This document shows, in pieces, positions 35,781-47,104 of a stretch of 64,000 nucleotides of DNA (its first letter is position 1; the number at the start of each line of letters is the position of its first letter). This DNA comes from Hygrocybe punicea. Lineage: Eukaryota > Basidiomycota > Agaricomycetes > Agaricales > Hygrophoraceae. The translations under genes and the position numbers were made by a program. The stretch spans positions 4,767,590 to 4,831,589 of the forward strand of contig OY744471.1 of NCBI GenBank assembly GCA_963556145.1, read 5' to 3'. The notes under the pieces were generated by a model. That model searched no databases. It saw only the letters and a program-made list of their open reading frames with translations, and was not told the origin of the DNA.

Positions 35781-36440
35781 ATGTGTCTGGGATTGGCACG
35801 CATCGCTTGTTGTTGCTGTTGGCACTGCTGTTGCCATCGTTAGCACTGCTGCTGTTTGCTGTCATCGTGGTCATTGGTCATTGCTGCTGCTGTCTGGGCT
35901 GCTGTTGCCTTGTGCTGTAATTAGAAATAAGTTGGTAGTAAAAATAAAATAAAAAATTCAAGAAAAGACATAACGGGGATGCTGCTTCCGTTGCTGCTTC
36001 ATTCCTTGCCCCTCTGCTGGTTGCCGTTGGGGTGCTGTGGCCTTTGTTTTGGGTCGGCCTGTGTTGTCGCGAGCTGGTGTGGCTGTGGCTGTTGGCGTCA
36101 GGCATAGTGGTGTGACTGGTGTTCCGCATGTCTGTGTGGTGGTGAGTAGTGTTGCCACGGCTCGGTCCGAAACCGTTAGCCGATTGAGCCGAGCCGATGA
36201 TTAGCCGAGCCGAGCCGTTGCTACGGCTAACGGTTAAACCTCGGCTTAGCCGTGGCTAGCCGTTTTGAGCCGTTACAAAATTTCCAAATTAGGAAATATA
36301 ATGATTTCGAGGTTTCCGGAGTGTTTGCTGGCTCGCAACTGGTTTTCTGGCATTGCCCAAGGCTCAAAACATCACCAGACGACTGCTGTGCTAATGAAGG
36401 ATAGATTTTGGTGTAAAATATAATAATACTGAATAATTAT
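35781..36440. mobile_element. hAT-like debris with terminus TAGTGTTGCCACGG at 36147
   Basis: 35790-36146 is rich in TGCTGTTG/GTGGTG words like hAT-element interiors. TAGTGTTGCCACGGCTCGG starts at 36147 and is followed by TTAGCCG-rich sequence matching 9887-10030. No paired terminus was found, so bounds are approximate. Element I may have landed in or next to such sequence. Confidence 0.4.
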
Positions 36441-36559
36441 TGCATCTACATAGTCTCAATTACCTTGATGAACAACCATGTCGTATCGTAACTTGTAACA
36501 GTCACCATTTGATACTGAAGAGATGAAACATTGAGCCATTAAATCTGACCTATAGAAAG

Positions 36560-37510
36560 AAGCTCACGTTGTCAATGCTTCGGGCGTTACTGAGATGCGA
36601 GAGGGTTTGTAAGGGAAGCCATTTGAAGACACTCTTGGCTTGCGTTCGTTCTGTTGACCCAAACGTCTGGTTTCGCTGGATCCAGACACTCGATGTGGTT
36701 CGTTGTAGCAAATAAGAGGCAGCAAAATTATGTCTCCTAATTTTTACTTTTATTTTATTTTATTTTATTTGGAGGGTCGACATACCTGACTTCAGCAGCA
36801 GTGACACCATCGAGGCTGTTTAAGAGTCCACACAGACGTAGCCTTGAAGTGTGAGTAGTTTCAGTTGCGTTCATAGGTGGACATAATGTCACGACTGACG
36901 GAGCACGTAAATGTATAGCCATGCGAGAAAGCGACTTGCCTGATTGAAACATATCCCATTAACGTCGTCAAAGTATTATCACTTATGCAGTACTTATGCT
37001 AGGATTCAGCTTCAAGAAAGGCTGACGACATAGATATCAAGACCGAGTTCGCCAGCTAAGGAATCGATGAGTGATAGTTTACCGCCATCTTTAAACCCTC
37101 CAACCATCAAAGAGTTCCAAAGGGGATCCATTGTCGAGCAGAGGTTGTACATGGCAAGGGCTAAATTGTTGTCTCCAATGCCATGTCGATAGCCTTGGAG
37201 CGTGCAAGAGAACCATAAGATGAAAGAAATCAGAATAATTATTGCTATTCGAGAAATATAACTGCTCTCACCGAGATTGTTGACTGCCATCATGATTACA
37301 TCCTCGACTCCGAATACTCGCACCAGGACAAAATTTGTTTGACAAAATCATGTTCCACCACGAAGGAGAGAATGGTCCTTGCAGGTGGGAGAGTAGGCTA
37401 GTCCCATCAAAATTAGACATCATTTTTTGCAATGCAGGGTTCGACTGACTCACCTTGAAAAAACGGATAGTCCAGGGCAAATGTCCAATATATTCCGCTG
37501 ATGCCCTCAA
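36560..37510 (-). pseudogene. BCS1-like AAA-ATPase pseudogene
   Basis: Minus-strand pieces in order: LAGELGLDIYVVSLS (about 37022-37070), GLLNSLDGVTAAE (about 36790-36830) and ATTNHIECLDPAKPDVWVN (about 36660-36715). These match the P-loop helix, sensor region and Arg-finger region of BCS1-type AAA proteins, which act in mitochondrial complex III assembly. The Walker A equivalent reads GGFKDGGKLS instead of G-x4-GK-[ST]. The segment before DVWVN lacks the expected Arg residues, and frames change between pieces. Many BCS1-like genes in mushrooms are multicopy, so this is probably a decayed paralogue. It sits between the two giant elements. Confidence 0.65.
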
Positions 37511-38201
37511 CCGAGTTGTCTACAGGGAGAATGTGAGGATGTTGCTACATGCAGGCTGACACGAAATCACCAAGTGCAACACGCAAATCATTGCAAGTAT
37601 TATGAGAGAGACCACAGGTAGAAGATGTCGAGACACCCCCAGTACACAGGGGGATAGGAAAAGGCGATGACTTGTGAAAAGTTTGAGTGCCCAGCACTAG
37701 TGAAACAGATGGAAGGACGTGAAATATGGACCAGAAAATAAGATGATGAAGGCCGAAGACAGGGAGATGCAGAGACAACAGGGACGAGACTTTGCGGTGC
37801 TCAGCACTGGCAAAGATGGTAGAAAGCGACGGGGACAAGTCTTTGCTGGTGCTCGGCACTGGCAAAGATGGTTGAGAAGAACATAAGGCTCTTACGGTCA
37901 CAGTATGGTGAAGCTCAAGTCTCACGGTCACATGATCAAGTTACTGTTGAGCGCCATTCTAAGTCTTTTCTCTTCATCTCCCCTTGATTGAATCATAGGG
38001 AGATTCTTGTCTCTCTTCTCCCCTTGATTGAATCATAGGGAGATGTTCCTTCCTGGTTGTGTTATCTGCCGATGCCGACACTGAGGTTCTTATCTGCCAT
38101 TTTGCTATGGCTGGCGTCGTCTTCCCCCTACTCTTTGCTTCCCCGGCTCTGGGTACGTTGACTTATCCCCCTCTTCGCAATGGGTTGTCATCCTATTCAT
38201 A
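37511..38201. other. Spacer with short direct repeats left of element II
   Basis: A GTGCTC(A/G)GCACTGGCAAAGATGG word occurs near 37797 and 37851. A word of about 34 bp (CTCCCCTTGATTGAATCATAG and flanks) occurs twice near 37978 and 38020. No convincing gene is seen. Confidence 0.5.
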
Positions 38202-38233
38202 CTAGTGGGGTGTGGGCCATTGCTTTGCATGGC
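38202..38233 (-). other. Helitron 3' terminus with hairpin, element II
   Basis: CTAG at 38202-38205, a 10-nt gap, then inverted GCCAT (38216-38220) and ATGGC (38229-38233). This is the same as element I. Homology with element I begins at the base next to CTAG. Confidence 0.75.
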
Positions 38234-38270
38234 ATGTTACTCGTCCCTTCTTTTAGCAAGAGAACACATA

Positions 38271-41200
38271 TTAAGATTGAGCATATATAAACAGTACAGC
38301 ATTATTACCATTACATGACAATAAATTAATATTTGAAAAGTTATCTATATCACCTTCATTAATGCAAATTGATCTGGTTGATATACCATCATGAAACCAT
38401 ACCATACTGTTGATGAATATGCGGGCAGTAAAATGTGCATCACCAAAGTACACAATTCCTCTCAATGTGTAAGCAGTGGATATGTCATCAATTGACAAGT
38501 TTATAACTTGACTAATTATTAAATTCTCAATAGAGTCAACTGTAAACATGATTAGAGGTGGAATTTTGTTAAATGCAATAAATTTAGTAATCTCTCCCCA
38601 ACACAATTGACATTTGTGCCGTTGTCTATTAACTATGATTTGAGCAAGACATGTTGAGATTGTTCCAGAAAATGAATATGAACAATGAAAGATGGCGTCA
38701 CATCTATCATTTTCCAGAATGGTTATGTTTTCACAATTGATACATTTAAGACAAGTTGAAGTCATTGGTTCATTTGCTTTCATTATATAATGGGCCAAAT
38801 CACTTATGGCAATGCCAACTTGACCATAAGGAAATATTTCGGGTTTATCTTGATGCAATAAATGTCTGATTGTATTTCTAACTGTTTCTAAATCTGTTGT
38901 GTGATTCTTGGATCGTTTGAATCCTAAGCTCAAAATCTTTAATATTTCATTGATGCTATTGAATCTTTTTTTCCAACTTGATGGATCTTCATTCCATATT
39001 GCTAGTAATATTGTAAAGAGTGAATCATAAGCACAGCTCCAATCTTCCGCATCCCATATAAACCCTTTTGGTTCATTTAATTCAATAGTACTTGTTTTTC
39101 GTCTTTTTTTCACTATGGAAGATGAACTTACAACTTGTTGTAATTTTCGTTTTTTATTTTGCAATACATTGGCCATCGAATTTTTATGAGTGACAGTGAT
39201 TGGAACAGTTCCTTTTGCAGGAACAAAGTTGAGGTTTCTGAAATCTGCCTTTTGATTTTTGTTCATATGTTTAATTAATTGCCATGGAGAGGGCTGTGTT
39301 GTGTATTGATTTAGTTGTTCCGTGGCTTTCCATGCGATAGCATGATGAATGTTTTTTGGAATATATGACTTTCCTTTCCATTTTCTAAATTGATCAATGA
39401 TAGAATTTCGCTGATCTCCCTTGACATGGTCTGGTAAGAGTCCTTGATATTTCAGTTTGGTAATCTCATCAAGCAGTTCTAATTCTCTGAATTCCTGCCT
39501 GAGATATCCAGAAGCACCCCCAGTAATTACTTTAGGATCAAAGCCTTGCATGATGATAGTTCCTGCTGCAGAAGCACTTCTTGATAAGCAAGTATAATAG
39601 GATTGGTGGTTTCTACAACTACTGAGGTCAACTACATTGTTAGGACGAGTACGTCCTTGACATGCATAATCAGTCATTGCAAAATTAGGTAGTACCAACA
39701 CTTGTTCTCTTGACAAAGATATCACATCATCATTGGGTAATGAGCACATGGTGGAAGTGACATGTTTTGTAATCGGCACAACATTTTCAGGAAGTCCTTC
39801 TATGTTAATTTTTTTTGGAGGATTCAATAATCTGACAAATAAAGTGTCCAGTACAGTTTGTTGCTCAGGACCTATTGCACTCTGCCAACCCACAACTATG
39901 CCCTCTGCTCCTTTGGTAATGCAGCACTCTGTTGCATCATTGTTCCTCAGCATCACTGGCATGCCTACACATAAGTCCAATCTTCCTGGTATATGATCAG
40001 AGGATGATGCATGTGGTTGGCTCCAAAGTAGCTTTTGGAGTGAAGGTTCCAATATCTTTGTGTGTCGAATAGGATCCAAAATTGTTGACATGTGATGAGA
40101 TTTTCTTTTGCTATTGGAACTAGTAGGATCATTCCATCTGTCTATGGAATAGAATGATGTTAATGGTCTCCTATTTTCAGCAGCAAAACGTTGAATACCA
40201 AGTTCATTGATTTTGTCTTTTTGTGCATTCAATGCAGTTATAACTGACACATTCCTGAATTTCTTTTGGGCTAATTTTGGATCATTTGGACCTTTTCCTG
40301 CAACACGAGTACGAAGAAATGCAATATCTTTGGGAGTACATGCTTTGTATCTCATGTTTTCCAAAGCAAGCCTCAGTTGGACATCTTCTTCTGACTGATT
40401 GGTTTGTCTCATATTTTCACGTAATATAACAACTGTTGTTATTTGATGCCAAAGAGCTTTGCCTATAGCCGCTTCCTGATTTGCTATAGTTTGACTGGAA
40501 TTGATTTGGACACCAACGGTTCCAGAGTATAAAGGAGCACCACTCATAGCTGGTGGAAGTTGGCCAAAATCTCCTGCAAATATCATATTAATGCCACCAA
40601 AGGGTTCATCATAAACACCACGTGCTTTTGCACACTGAGCACTGATTTTATACATATCTCTGCAAGATAACATTGACACCTCATCAATGAAAATGTAATC
40701 CACACCATCAAGATTGGCACGTACTTGTGCAAGGGAACGAGATGATCCTCCCTGATTAATTCCAAGAATGGAGTGATATGTGGATCCATTTACAAGGGCA
40801 GCAGCACCACCGGTTGGTGCAAGAACCACAAATCGATGATTTTCGTTGTGTTTACCAAAAAAACTAGTCAATGCTTTGATGACTTGTGATTTCCCTGTGC
40901 CTGCCATCCCACCAAGATACATGCGTAGCTTATCAGAACCGTTAATCAAGGTAGAGTGATTCGCAATGATATGAAATGCTCTCTTTTGGTCAGTGTTCAA
41001 CTTGTAATCATTGATAGTTACATCAATAAGATGACGATCAGCTCTGTTTGCAGGAATAAACATATGGTTGATGTATGCTGCATCCACTATCTTGACATCA
41101 TTATATTGAAAATTTCCCAATTTATTTATGGTTGCTGTGTTTGTTGGTAAATTTTTATTTCTGTCATTGATGATTTCCTTTTTCTTTGCAAGGACTGCAG

Positions 41201-44200
41201 TTCTCCACAATTTTGCTGATTGTACTACAGGTGGTTCTATAGGTATCAACGGTCCTATATCTGGGGTACCATCAATACAATCATCGAGCCACCCTGACCT
41301 TTTCAAAGTTCTTTCAGTTATCAGCATTTGATCTTTCCTTTTTTGTCCTTTTTGACCAAGTTTCAGGAGTATTTCCGTGTCATTATTGTCTTCATCAATA
41401 TTGTTGTTGAAGTCGTCGCCATTAAATGCAAATTCAGCATTGTGCATGTCATCCAGTTCATCAAGACCGTTTGAGGTCGCCCATGAATACCTTATATTTG
41501 CAGTATTATTCTTCTGACGTTTAGCAGAGAAATCATCTCTTGCATCCAAACATTCATACCGCAGACCAAAGTATTTCATGATCTCTAGTTCTTTTTTAGA
41601 AAACTCGTGGTCTATAAAAGCATTATCCCATGTTTGTAATTTACTTTTGAGTTCTTTGCCACTTCTCCATGGCTTGAAAAACGTTAACATTGTACAACAA
41701 TAATATTCTCGATCACCACGGTCAGCCCTTGGCAAAGTGTTCGGAATAAAATTAGGAACTATGAAAGGATCATTCCCTTTCATTTTGGCATGGTGGGTAA
41801 GATATTGTGGATGATTGGGATGTAAAGTATAATCATTTTCAAATTTTGTCAATTTATTAAGATCAACTTCATTTGTTTTATCAACTATTTCTGTGCCTGC
41901 ATGTCTATTCAAACTATCAGGTTTTGGAATTTCATCTATCTCCATGAGTATATCATTATCAACGACATCAGACAAGTTGTCATCACTGGAATAGTCAACA
42001 TTAGTAGGTTCAGTGCAAGAGTCAGACAAATCATCACAGCCTAGATTGTCAAAAATTTGGTTTTGCACTGGTTCTTTTCTGGCCCTTTTGGTCTTTGTTT
42101 TGGTGCGTCTTTTCTTTGGTTCCATAGTGGCAAGACGTATCCAGTCATACAGTGATACATTATCATACAAGGCGGGTCTGAACATATAATTATTTACTTT
42201 GGAAAGTCCAATGTATGCGCCATTATTCTTACCAATAACAACCTTTTGTGCATTATTTTGGTCTTCACATATATTAGGAATTTCTTCATCAGACCATGCA
42301 CTGATAACCTCTTTAACATAAGATCTCCAAAAGAATGGCACGAATTTATGACTGGTGTAGTGATCAGGATTTCCAAGGACATATAATGAAGCCATTGGAG
42401 CACCAATTTCCATTTTGGAGGTGAGTGAATTGACTATTTGTGTAAACAGCTTTCTGACTTTGTCTTTTCTTTTTAGGTCGCCACCAATCATTTCGGAATT
42501 CTTATCAAAAATACTTTTTATCACTTCAAAAATGCTATAGGTCTTCAAGGAGAATTTTGTAATATAATCTGTTATGTATGCAACTATGGCCTTTATAGCA
42601 GTACCTGATAATAAGCTGGTCACATCAGAATTGCATCGTAGCATATATGTAACTTCAGGTGTCACCGTGTTCATCCAAGGTTCACCATTCTTGAGGTTGA
42701 GAGCACCAGTGTTAGGTTCTACAAAAGTTTGTTGAAAGATATCACGGGGAAATCGTCGTTTACATTCACCTTTCGAATTAAGACAGTATGGCTTTTTTTT
42801 GCCATCATGCCTGTTATGTACATTTAATCGCAATAAAAGATCATCTACAACATCTTGAAACCTTTGCCACCATGTTGATCTTTTGTTGTGATATTGACAA
42901 TTCATGGAACAATTATATGATGGTGGATCTGGCATGACACATGTTGGTGGTTGATATTCAGGTTTCGACATTGTCTGTTCCATTTTCTGTGATACCTCAT
43001 CTTTAGAACCTGTCATGAATTGTCCTACACACAAACTTTCCAAATATTCCACTAATCTTTTCTGAAAGTCAGAATTTTCACCCATAATTTTGTCACGTAT
43101 TTCCTGAGGTGTAAGGCATCCCTTTATCCACAACAGCATATGAAGATGCAAGGTAAGACGTCCTTGTTCCTCTACCGTTGCATAATAACCTGATGTGTTT
43201 CCATACAGGCCAGGATGAGATTCATTTATTCCTAATATATGTTTGATGAACATTTCAGTAGTAAAGTGAAAAAAGCGGGCTCCAGCAACTGGATTGTTTG
43301 CAATTAGTTTGTAACAATCCTGGGGTAGACGTAGTTTAGGATAAAACTTTTCTTTGTTGTCAGCATAATATAAGCATAGTGGGTGATTGATGTCTGCAGG
43401 TGCAAAAGTGATAAACCAAGTCGGAGCACCAATATAGGATATCAGAGACCAAATCTCATTTCGCATGTATTTCTTGTTAGTAATTGAACCTTTGACCTGA
43501 CCAGCTACGTGATCCAGATCAGAAATGAGTTTATAGCATGCTTTCTCTTCCAATGTATCTGGTTTGACTCTATCACCTCTAGATAATCTCTTAGAGAGGT
43601 CATCCAAAACAGCTGTATTGATATTCATCAGGCGATCTGCAATATCGTTGAAATTATGTTTATTAGTCAACAAATATCCTCTGGTTGTACTGTCCTTGAT
43701 TTGTTCTTGATTGAATGCAATCAATGGAAAATAGGGATCGGTTTGAAATCTTTTGTCATGGTACATCAGGAGATGTCTTTTGTGCATCATATCACTGATG
43801 CTTAAAACATCATTGTCTATGCTGCTAATACCACCCAAGCCATATGGAAATAGGCAGGGAAACATCATAGGATATAACTGAGGATTATTAAAGAACGATT
43901 CTGGATTTCTAGCATGGCTTATGGCAAGAACACCACCATGGTCATCTATCAAGTGCTTGGTCGCTCTAGCTATTAATGCCTTTGGACTTGTAATATCTAG
44001 ATTTTCGCCAGTTATTCCACTAACAACAAAGGGACAAGGCCCATCTTCCACACCATCTTCCACTTCATTGTCAAATGCACTAGTGGCTTCTGGTTCCTTA
44101 TTTGTGTCTGCTGGTCGATATGCAACCACAACAGGAATTCCATGATCTGGATATTGTGCTAGATTTTCATAGGAGATATCTAAATCATAGTAATCCATGT

Positions 44201-46016
44201 GATTCAATTTCAGCCATTCTAAAGCTGCAGAAACTCGCCTTCGGCGAACCAATAAAGGCGTTCGCTCCATGTCTTCTGGAGTTGGTCTGGCAGGACCAGT
44301 GAAAATAAACGCTAGCACTTCATCAAGTTCTTTAATTGTTGGAGGCAACCGTTGATATATCTTTGGTGTTGGGTTTTGAAACATGATGGCATTTGCTTTC
44401 ATTTTATGCATCCCAGAGGAGACACGAACAATACATTTGTTGTGACGAACACGGGCAATCAAAAGTTGTTCAGCAAATGTTAGATTTTGAAGTTGTGCAG
44501 GAATTCTTCCCATCCAAAGTCCATTCGCCAAAGCATATTTGGGAGTTTGGCCTTTATTCAGACTGAGCACACATGGTTTGCATATCCATTTACATGTGTC
44601 ATCTAGCACTGGACCTTTGATATCCTCTATTGGATCAGAACAATGATATCGTTCACATCTTGTGATTCCCATATTGTCTCTAGTTAATATTTTCAGATTA
44701 ACCTTCGTCTTTGACAATAAAGACATGTTTTTCAATGCAACCAATTGACCACATACAGCACACCCACTTTCTTGGAAACATTCAGGTGATGTATCTCTGC
44801 ACCAGTTGCTGATTATGGTTTCCTTCAATTCAATAGATGGAGGAGGAGGAGGAAATAATTGCTCATCTGACTTGTCCAATTCTTCTTTCATTTGAGCCTG
44901 AGTTTCTTCTTTGCCGCACTCATTTGTTTCTGTCATTTTTTGTCTTCTGTACCACTGTTTACACAGGTCTTTATGTGATTTAATATCATGCACATGAAAA
45001 ATAGAAACATGAGTATCACAAGCTGAACAATTATGCCTCATTAATGCCACAGATAGATCTTGTCCATGTAATCTTCGTAATGTCTTTGACAAATATATAC
45101 CATGTATTGTTGTTATTTCACCAATATCCTTCACTGTCAAATTTGGCAGAAGTTCATGTAAAGGCATTTTAACACATGCATATGTTTTTCTATCTTCATA
45201 TAAAGTGTTGGCTGTTTGTTCATCAATATGCCCCACATATTCGAATAATATGTCAGAATCATGGTTGATATTATTAGACGGTAGCATAAAAGATTGAAGA
45301 AAGCTAAACTTGAATGTTGGTATTCGTTTACCACCACCAATGTAGTCATATCTATGAACGAAATTTATATATAAAGATTTAAACAAGTGTCCGAATAAAT
45401 TCAAATTGAACACAATTATGTTTGAACGGCTATGCCGTATTATGAAACATAGTGTGGTCCACAGCAACGTTGCATGTGATAGAGAACTAGTAATACAATG
45501 AAATAAATATGTTTTGAAATCATGTCGTCTCAATAGCGATCGCATGAGCAATGCTTTGATCATTTTACAACGACATTGGACAGTGATAGGTTTGAGAAGA
45601 CAATACAAAGCAAAGAGATATTTAGGAGGTAAGAAATATCTTCTGGCATATTGAATAGAACGTATTCGCATTTTGAAGGCGCTATTTTTAAATGTAGTCC
45701 AAACGAATAATGGATCGACTGTCAAGTTATCTTTTGTTTCTTTTGTTATTCCAATGATCTTTACATATAGTGTTGCATTTATTTGCATCAATATTGTTGC
45801 ATCGCCCTGATCTGGGGCCAACTCATGTTCTATGAGTTTTCTTTGAAAAACACCCAATTCTTGGGTCAAGGTCGATATCACAGGACATGAAATTGGTTCA
45901 GGAGAGATATACATAAGTTTGTCTTGGCATAGTTGTGGAAACAATGTTGCATTTGCAAGGAAATATAGATAAGTCAAACATGCAATGCAGACACGGATGA
46001 TGTTGTGGGGATTCAT
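38271..46016 (-). CDS. Helitron Rep-helicase with USP-like protease tail, intact (2581 aa)
   Basis: It is a single open frame. The first 310 or so residues are unassigned. Cys/His clusters follow (about 330-490), then a DUF6570-like segment (ANGLWMGRIPAQLQNLTFAEQ, about 500-600). The Rep nuclease has HUH motif HLHMLLW (about 955) and two-Tyr motif YITDYITK (about 1149), which nick and join DNA ends in rolling-circle transposition. The SF1/Pif1-like helicase has GGMAGTGKSQ (about 1707), FIDEVSML (about 1776), AGDFGQLPP and YTCLSRS. The C-terminal 300 residues carry CAYDSLFTILL, two CxxC pairs and HFTARIFI, resembling the Cys and His boxes and zinc ribbon of USP-type deubiquitinases. It is longer than typical Helitron proteins. 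All key Rep and helicase motifs are present. Confidence 0.9.
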   Translation of the reverse strand: MNPHNIIRVCIACLTYLYFLANATLFPQLCQDKLMYISPEPISCPVISTLTQELGVFQRKLIEHELAPDQGDATILMQINATLYVKIIGITKETKDNLTVDPLFVWTTFKNSAFKMRIRSIQYARRYFLPPKYLFALYCLLKPITVQCRCKMIKALLMRSLLRRHDFKTYLFHCITSSLSHATLLWTTLCFIIRHSRSNIIVFNLNLFGHLFKSLYINFVHRYDYIGGGKRIPTFKFSFLQSFMLPSNNINHDSDILFEYVGHIDEQTANTLYEDRKTYACVKMPLHELLPNLTVKDIGEITTIHGIYLSKTLRRLHGQDLSVALMRHNCSACDTHVSIFHVHDIKSHKDLCKQWYRRQKMTETNECGKEETQAQMKEELDKSDEQLFPPPPPSIELKETIISNWCRDTSPECFQESGCAVCGQLVALKNMSLLSKTKVNLKILTRDNMGITRCERYHCSDPIEDIKGPVLDDTCKWICKPCVLSLNKGQTPKYALANGLWMGRIPAQLQNLTFAEQLLIARVRHNKCIVRVSSGMHKMKANAIMFQNPTPKIYQRLPPTIKELDEVLAFIFTGPARPTPEDMERTPLLVRRRRVSAALEWLKLNHMDYYDLDISYENLAQYPDHGIPVVVAYRPADTNKEPEATSAFDNEVEDGVEDGPCPFVVSGITGENLDITSPKALIARATKHLIDDHGGVLAISHARNPESFFNNPQLYPMMFPCLFPYGLGGISSIDNDVLSISDMMHKRHLLMYHDKRFQTDPYFPLIAFNQEQIKDSTTRGYLLTNKHNFNDIADRLMNINTAVLDDLSKRLSRGDRVKPDTLEEKACYKLISDLDHVAGQVKGSITNKKYMRNEIWSLISYIGAPTWFITFAPADINHPLCLYYADNKEKFYPKLRLPQDCYKLIANNPVAGARFFHFTTEMFIKHILGINESHPGLYGNTSGYYATVEEQGRLTLHLHMLLWIKGCLTPQEIRDKIMGENSDFQKRLVEYLESLCVGQFMTGSKDEVSQKMEQTMSKPEYQPPTCVMPDPPSYNCSMNCQYHNKRSTWWQRFQDVVDDLLLRLNVHNRHDGKKKPYCLNSKGECKRRFPRDIFQQTFVEPNTGALNLKNGEPWMNTVTPEVTYMLRCNSDVTSLLSGTAIKAIVAYITDYITKFSLKTYSIFEVIKSIFDKNSEMIGGDLKRKDKVRKLFTQIVNSLTSKMEIGAPMASLYVLGNPDHYTSHKFVPFFWRSYVKEVISAWSDEEIPNICEDQNNAQKVVIGKNNGAYIGLSKVNNYMFRPALYDNVSLYDWIRLATMEPKKRRTKTKTKRARKEPVQNQIFDNLGCDDLSDSCTEPTNVDYSSDDNLSDVVDNDILMEIDEIPKPDSLNRHAGTEIVDKTNEVDLNKLTKFENDYTLHPNHPQYLTHHAKMKGNDPFIVPNFIPNTLPRADRGDREYYCCTMLTFFKPWRSGKELKSKLQTWDNAFIDHEFSKKELEIMKYFGLRYECLDARDDFSAKRQKNNTANIRYSWATSNGLDELDDMHNAEFAFNGDDFNNNIDEDNNDTEILLKLGQKGQKRKDQMLITERTLKRSGWLDDCIDGTPDIGPLIPIEPPVVQSAKLWRTAVLAKKKEIINDRNKNLPTNTATINKLGNFQYNDVKIVDAAYINHMFIPANRADRHLIDVTINDYKLNTDQKRAFHIIANHSTLINGSDKLRMYLGGMAGTGKSQVIKALTSFFGKHNENHRFVVLAPTGGAAALVNGSTYHSILGINQGGSSRSLAQVRANLDGVDYIFIDEVSMLSCRDMYKISAQCAKARGVYDEPFGGINMIFAGDFGQLPPAMSGAPLYSGTVGVQINSSQTIANQEAAIGKALWHQITTVVILRENMRQTNQSEEDVQLRLALENMRYKACTPKDIAFLRTRVAGKGPNDPKLAQKKFRNVSVITALNAQKDKINELGIQRFAAENRRPLTSFYSIDRWNDPTSSNSKRKSHHMSTILDPIRHTKILEPSLQKLLWSQPHASSSDHIPGRLDLCVGMPVMLRNNDATECCITKGAEGIVVGWQSAIGPEQQTVLDTLFVRLLNPPKKINIEGLPENVVPITKHVTSTMCSLPNDDVISLSREQVLVLPNFAMTDYACQGRTRPNNVVDLSSCRNHQSYYTCLSRSASAAGTIIMQGFDPKVITGGASGYLRQEFRELELLDEITKLKYQGLLPDHVKGDQRNSIIDQFRKWKGKSYIPKNIHHAIAWKATEQLNQYTTQPSPWQLIKHMNKNQKADFRNLNFVPAKGTVPITVTHKNSMANVLQNKKRKLQQVVSSSSIVKKRRKTSTIELNEPKGFIWDAEDWSCAYDSLFTILLAIWNEDPSSWKKRFNSINEILKILSLGFKRSKNHTTDLETVRNTIRHLLHQDKPEIFPYGQVGIAISDLAHYIMKANEPMTSTCLKCINCENITILENDRCDAIFHCSYSFSGTISTCLAQIIVNRQRHKCQLCWGEITKFIAFNKIPPLIMFTVDSIENLIISQVINLSIDDISTAYTLRGIVYFGDAHFTARIFINSMVWFHDGISTRSICINEGDIDNFSNINLLSCNGNNAVLFIYAQS

Positions 46017-47104
46017 GAGGATTTGTGACAGTAAGAGGAAACACCGCCCATTTAACTAGTCAAGTGGTTCGGATCATGAATAACAATTAACACAATGGGA
46101 TTGATCATATGACATTATATTATTTGTAAGCTTTTCCCAAAACACCATAAGGCGTGCCTGAATCTTTAGAAATCTGTGTTTACTTTTTTTATTCCATTCT
46201 ATGTTCCTGTGACATGCCTTGATACAGGCCAAAAATGCATCTGTATCATGAATAGCTGCCTTACGATCTTATTAGGGGTCTGGCTGACAAGACATTGATC
46301 AAACCGACTGAGAAGAACAATGGTACCCCCTTTTAAGATATTTTGTGGATTTAATCTTCAGAGTCTCAGTGATATTTATTTCTGGCTTGCTCAACAGACA
46401 AAACAGGTATTGAAGTTGAACAACCAGGCTGTTTGACAACTGTGCATATTTGACAATTGCTTGGTAATTCATGGAAATTATCATTGTTCTTCATCCTTGT
46501 CAGAAATACATTGTCATTTTTATGGAGCTGTACGTATCATTCCCACACAAGTATACTGTATTATTCTGGTACCAAAGAGTCATAGCTCCCCTTGGAGTGA
46601 CAGTTATATCTTCCACTACAAGAGGGGGTTTTGTTACTCTTGTATCATTGTATCCTCATTTAATAGGTCCATAAAGTTCGTGATTCTGGTTTCTTACATA
46701 TATTCAATTTGAATTTTCATTAGCCCGAATGAGAGTCATCTCAGGTTGTCCTTCTCAAGTTGAGTGTGTAGGTGGTTGTACAACTGAACTGAAAGTAATG
46801 CATTCACCAGGATATATTTTAGACAAACAGATTTTCAGTCAACAAGATTGATGCCTTATGCTGTATCTATGCTCACTATCATGCTCAATTCTTATGGTCA
46901 TAGGACAGTAACACAAACCATTTTTAACGGAGCAAAAATAAATACATATATAGAAACTGTACAAATGTTAATAGTAGCGATGTATGAGGAGGACATTTGA
47001 GGGCACAGATTGTCACCAAGTTTCCAGAAATCAACGACTGGGATACAGTTTTTTTAGTCAAATATAATGAATACTCCACAAAAGAAGGACTTACTCCTCC
47101 AAAA
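46017..47104. other. Spacer between Rep-helicase and cargo 1, element II
   Basis: No gene is seen. Several blocks match 21802-22750 of element I, but about 350 bases around 46170-46550 are unrelated, so one copy has an insertion or replacement. It probably contains the Rep-helicase promoter next to 46016. Confidence 0.45.

Noticed and set aside
36560..37510. Functional BCS1 gene
   Set aside because: The Walker A lacks GK[ST], the segment before DVWVN is altered and frames change between blocks.
37545..37931. 128-residue Ser/Leu-rich minus frame
   Set aside because: Low complexity over short direct repeats; no conserved motif.
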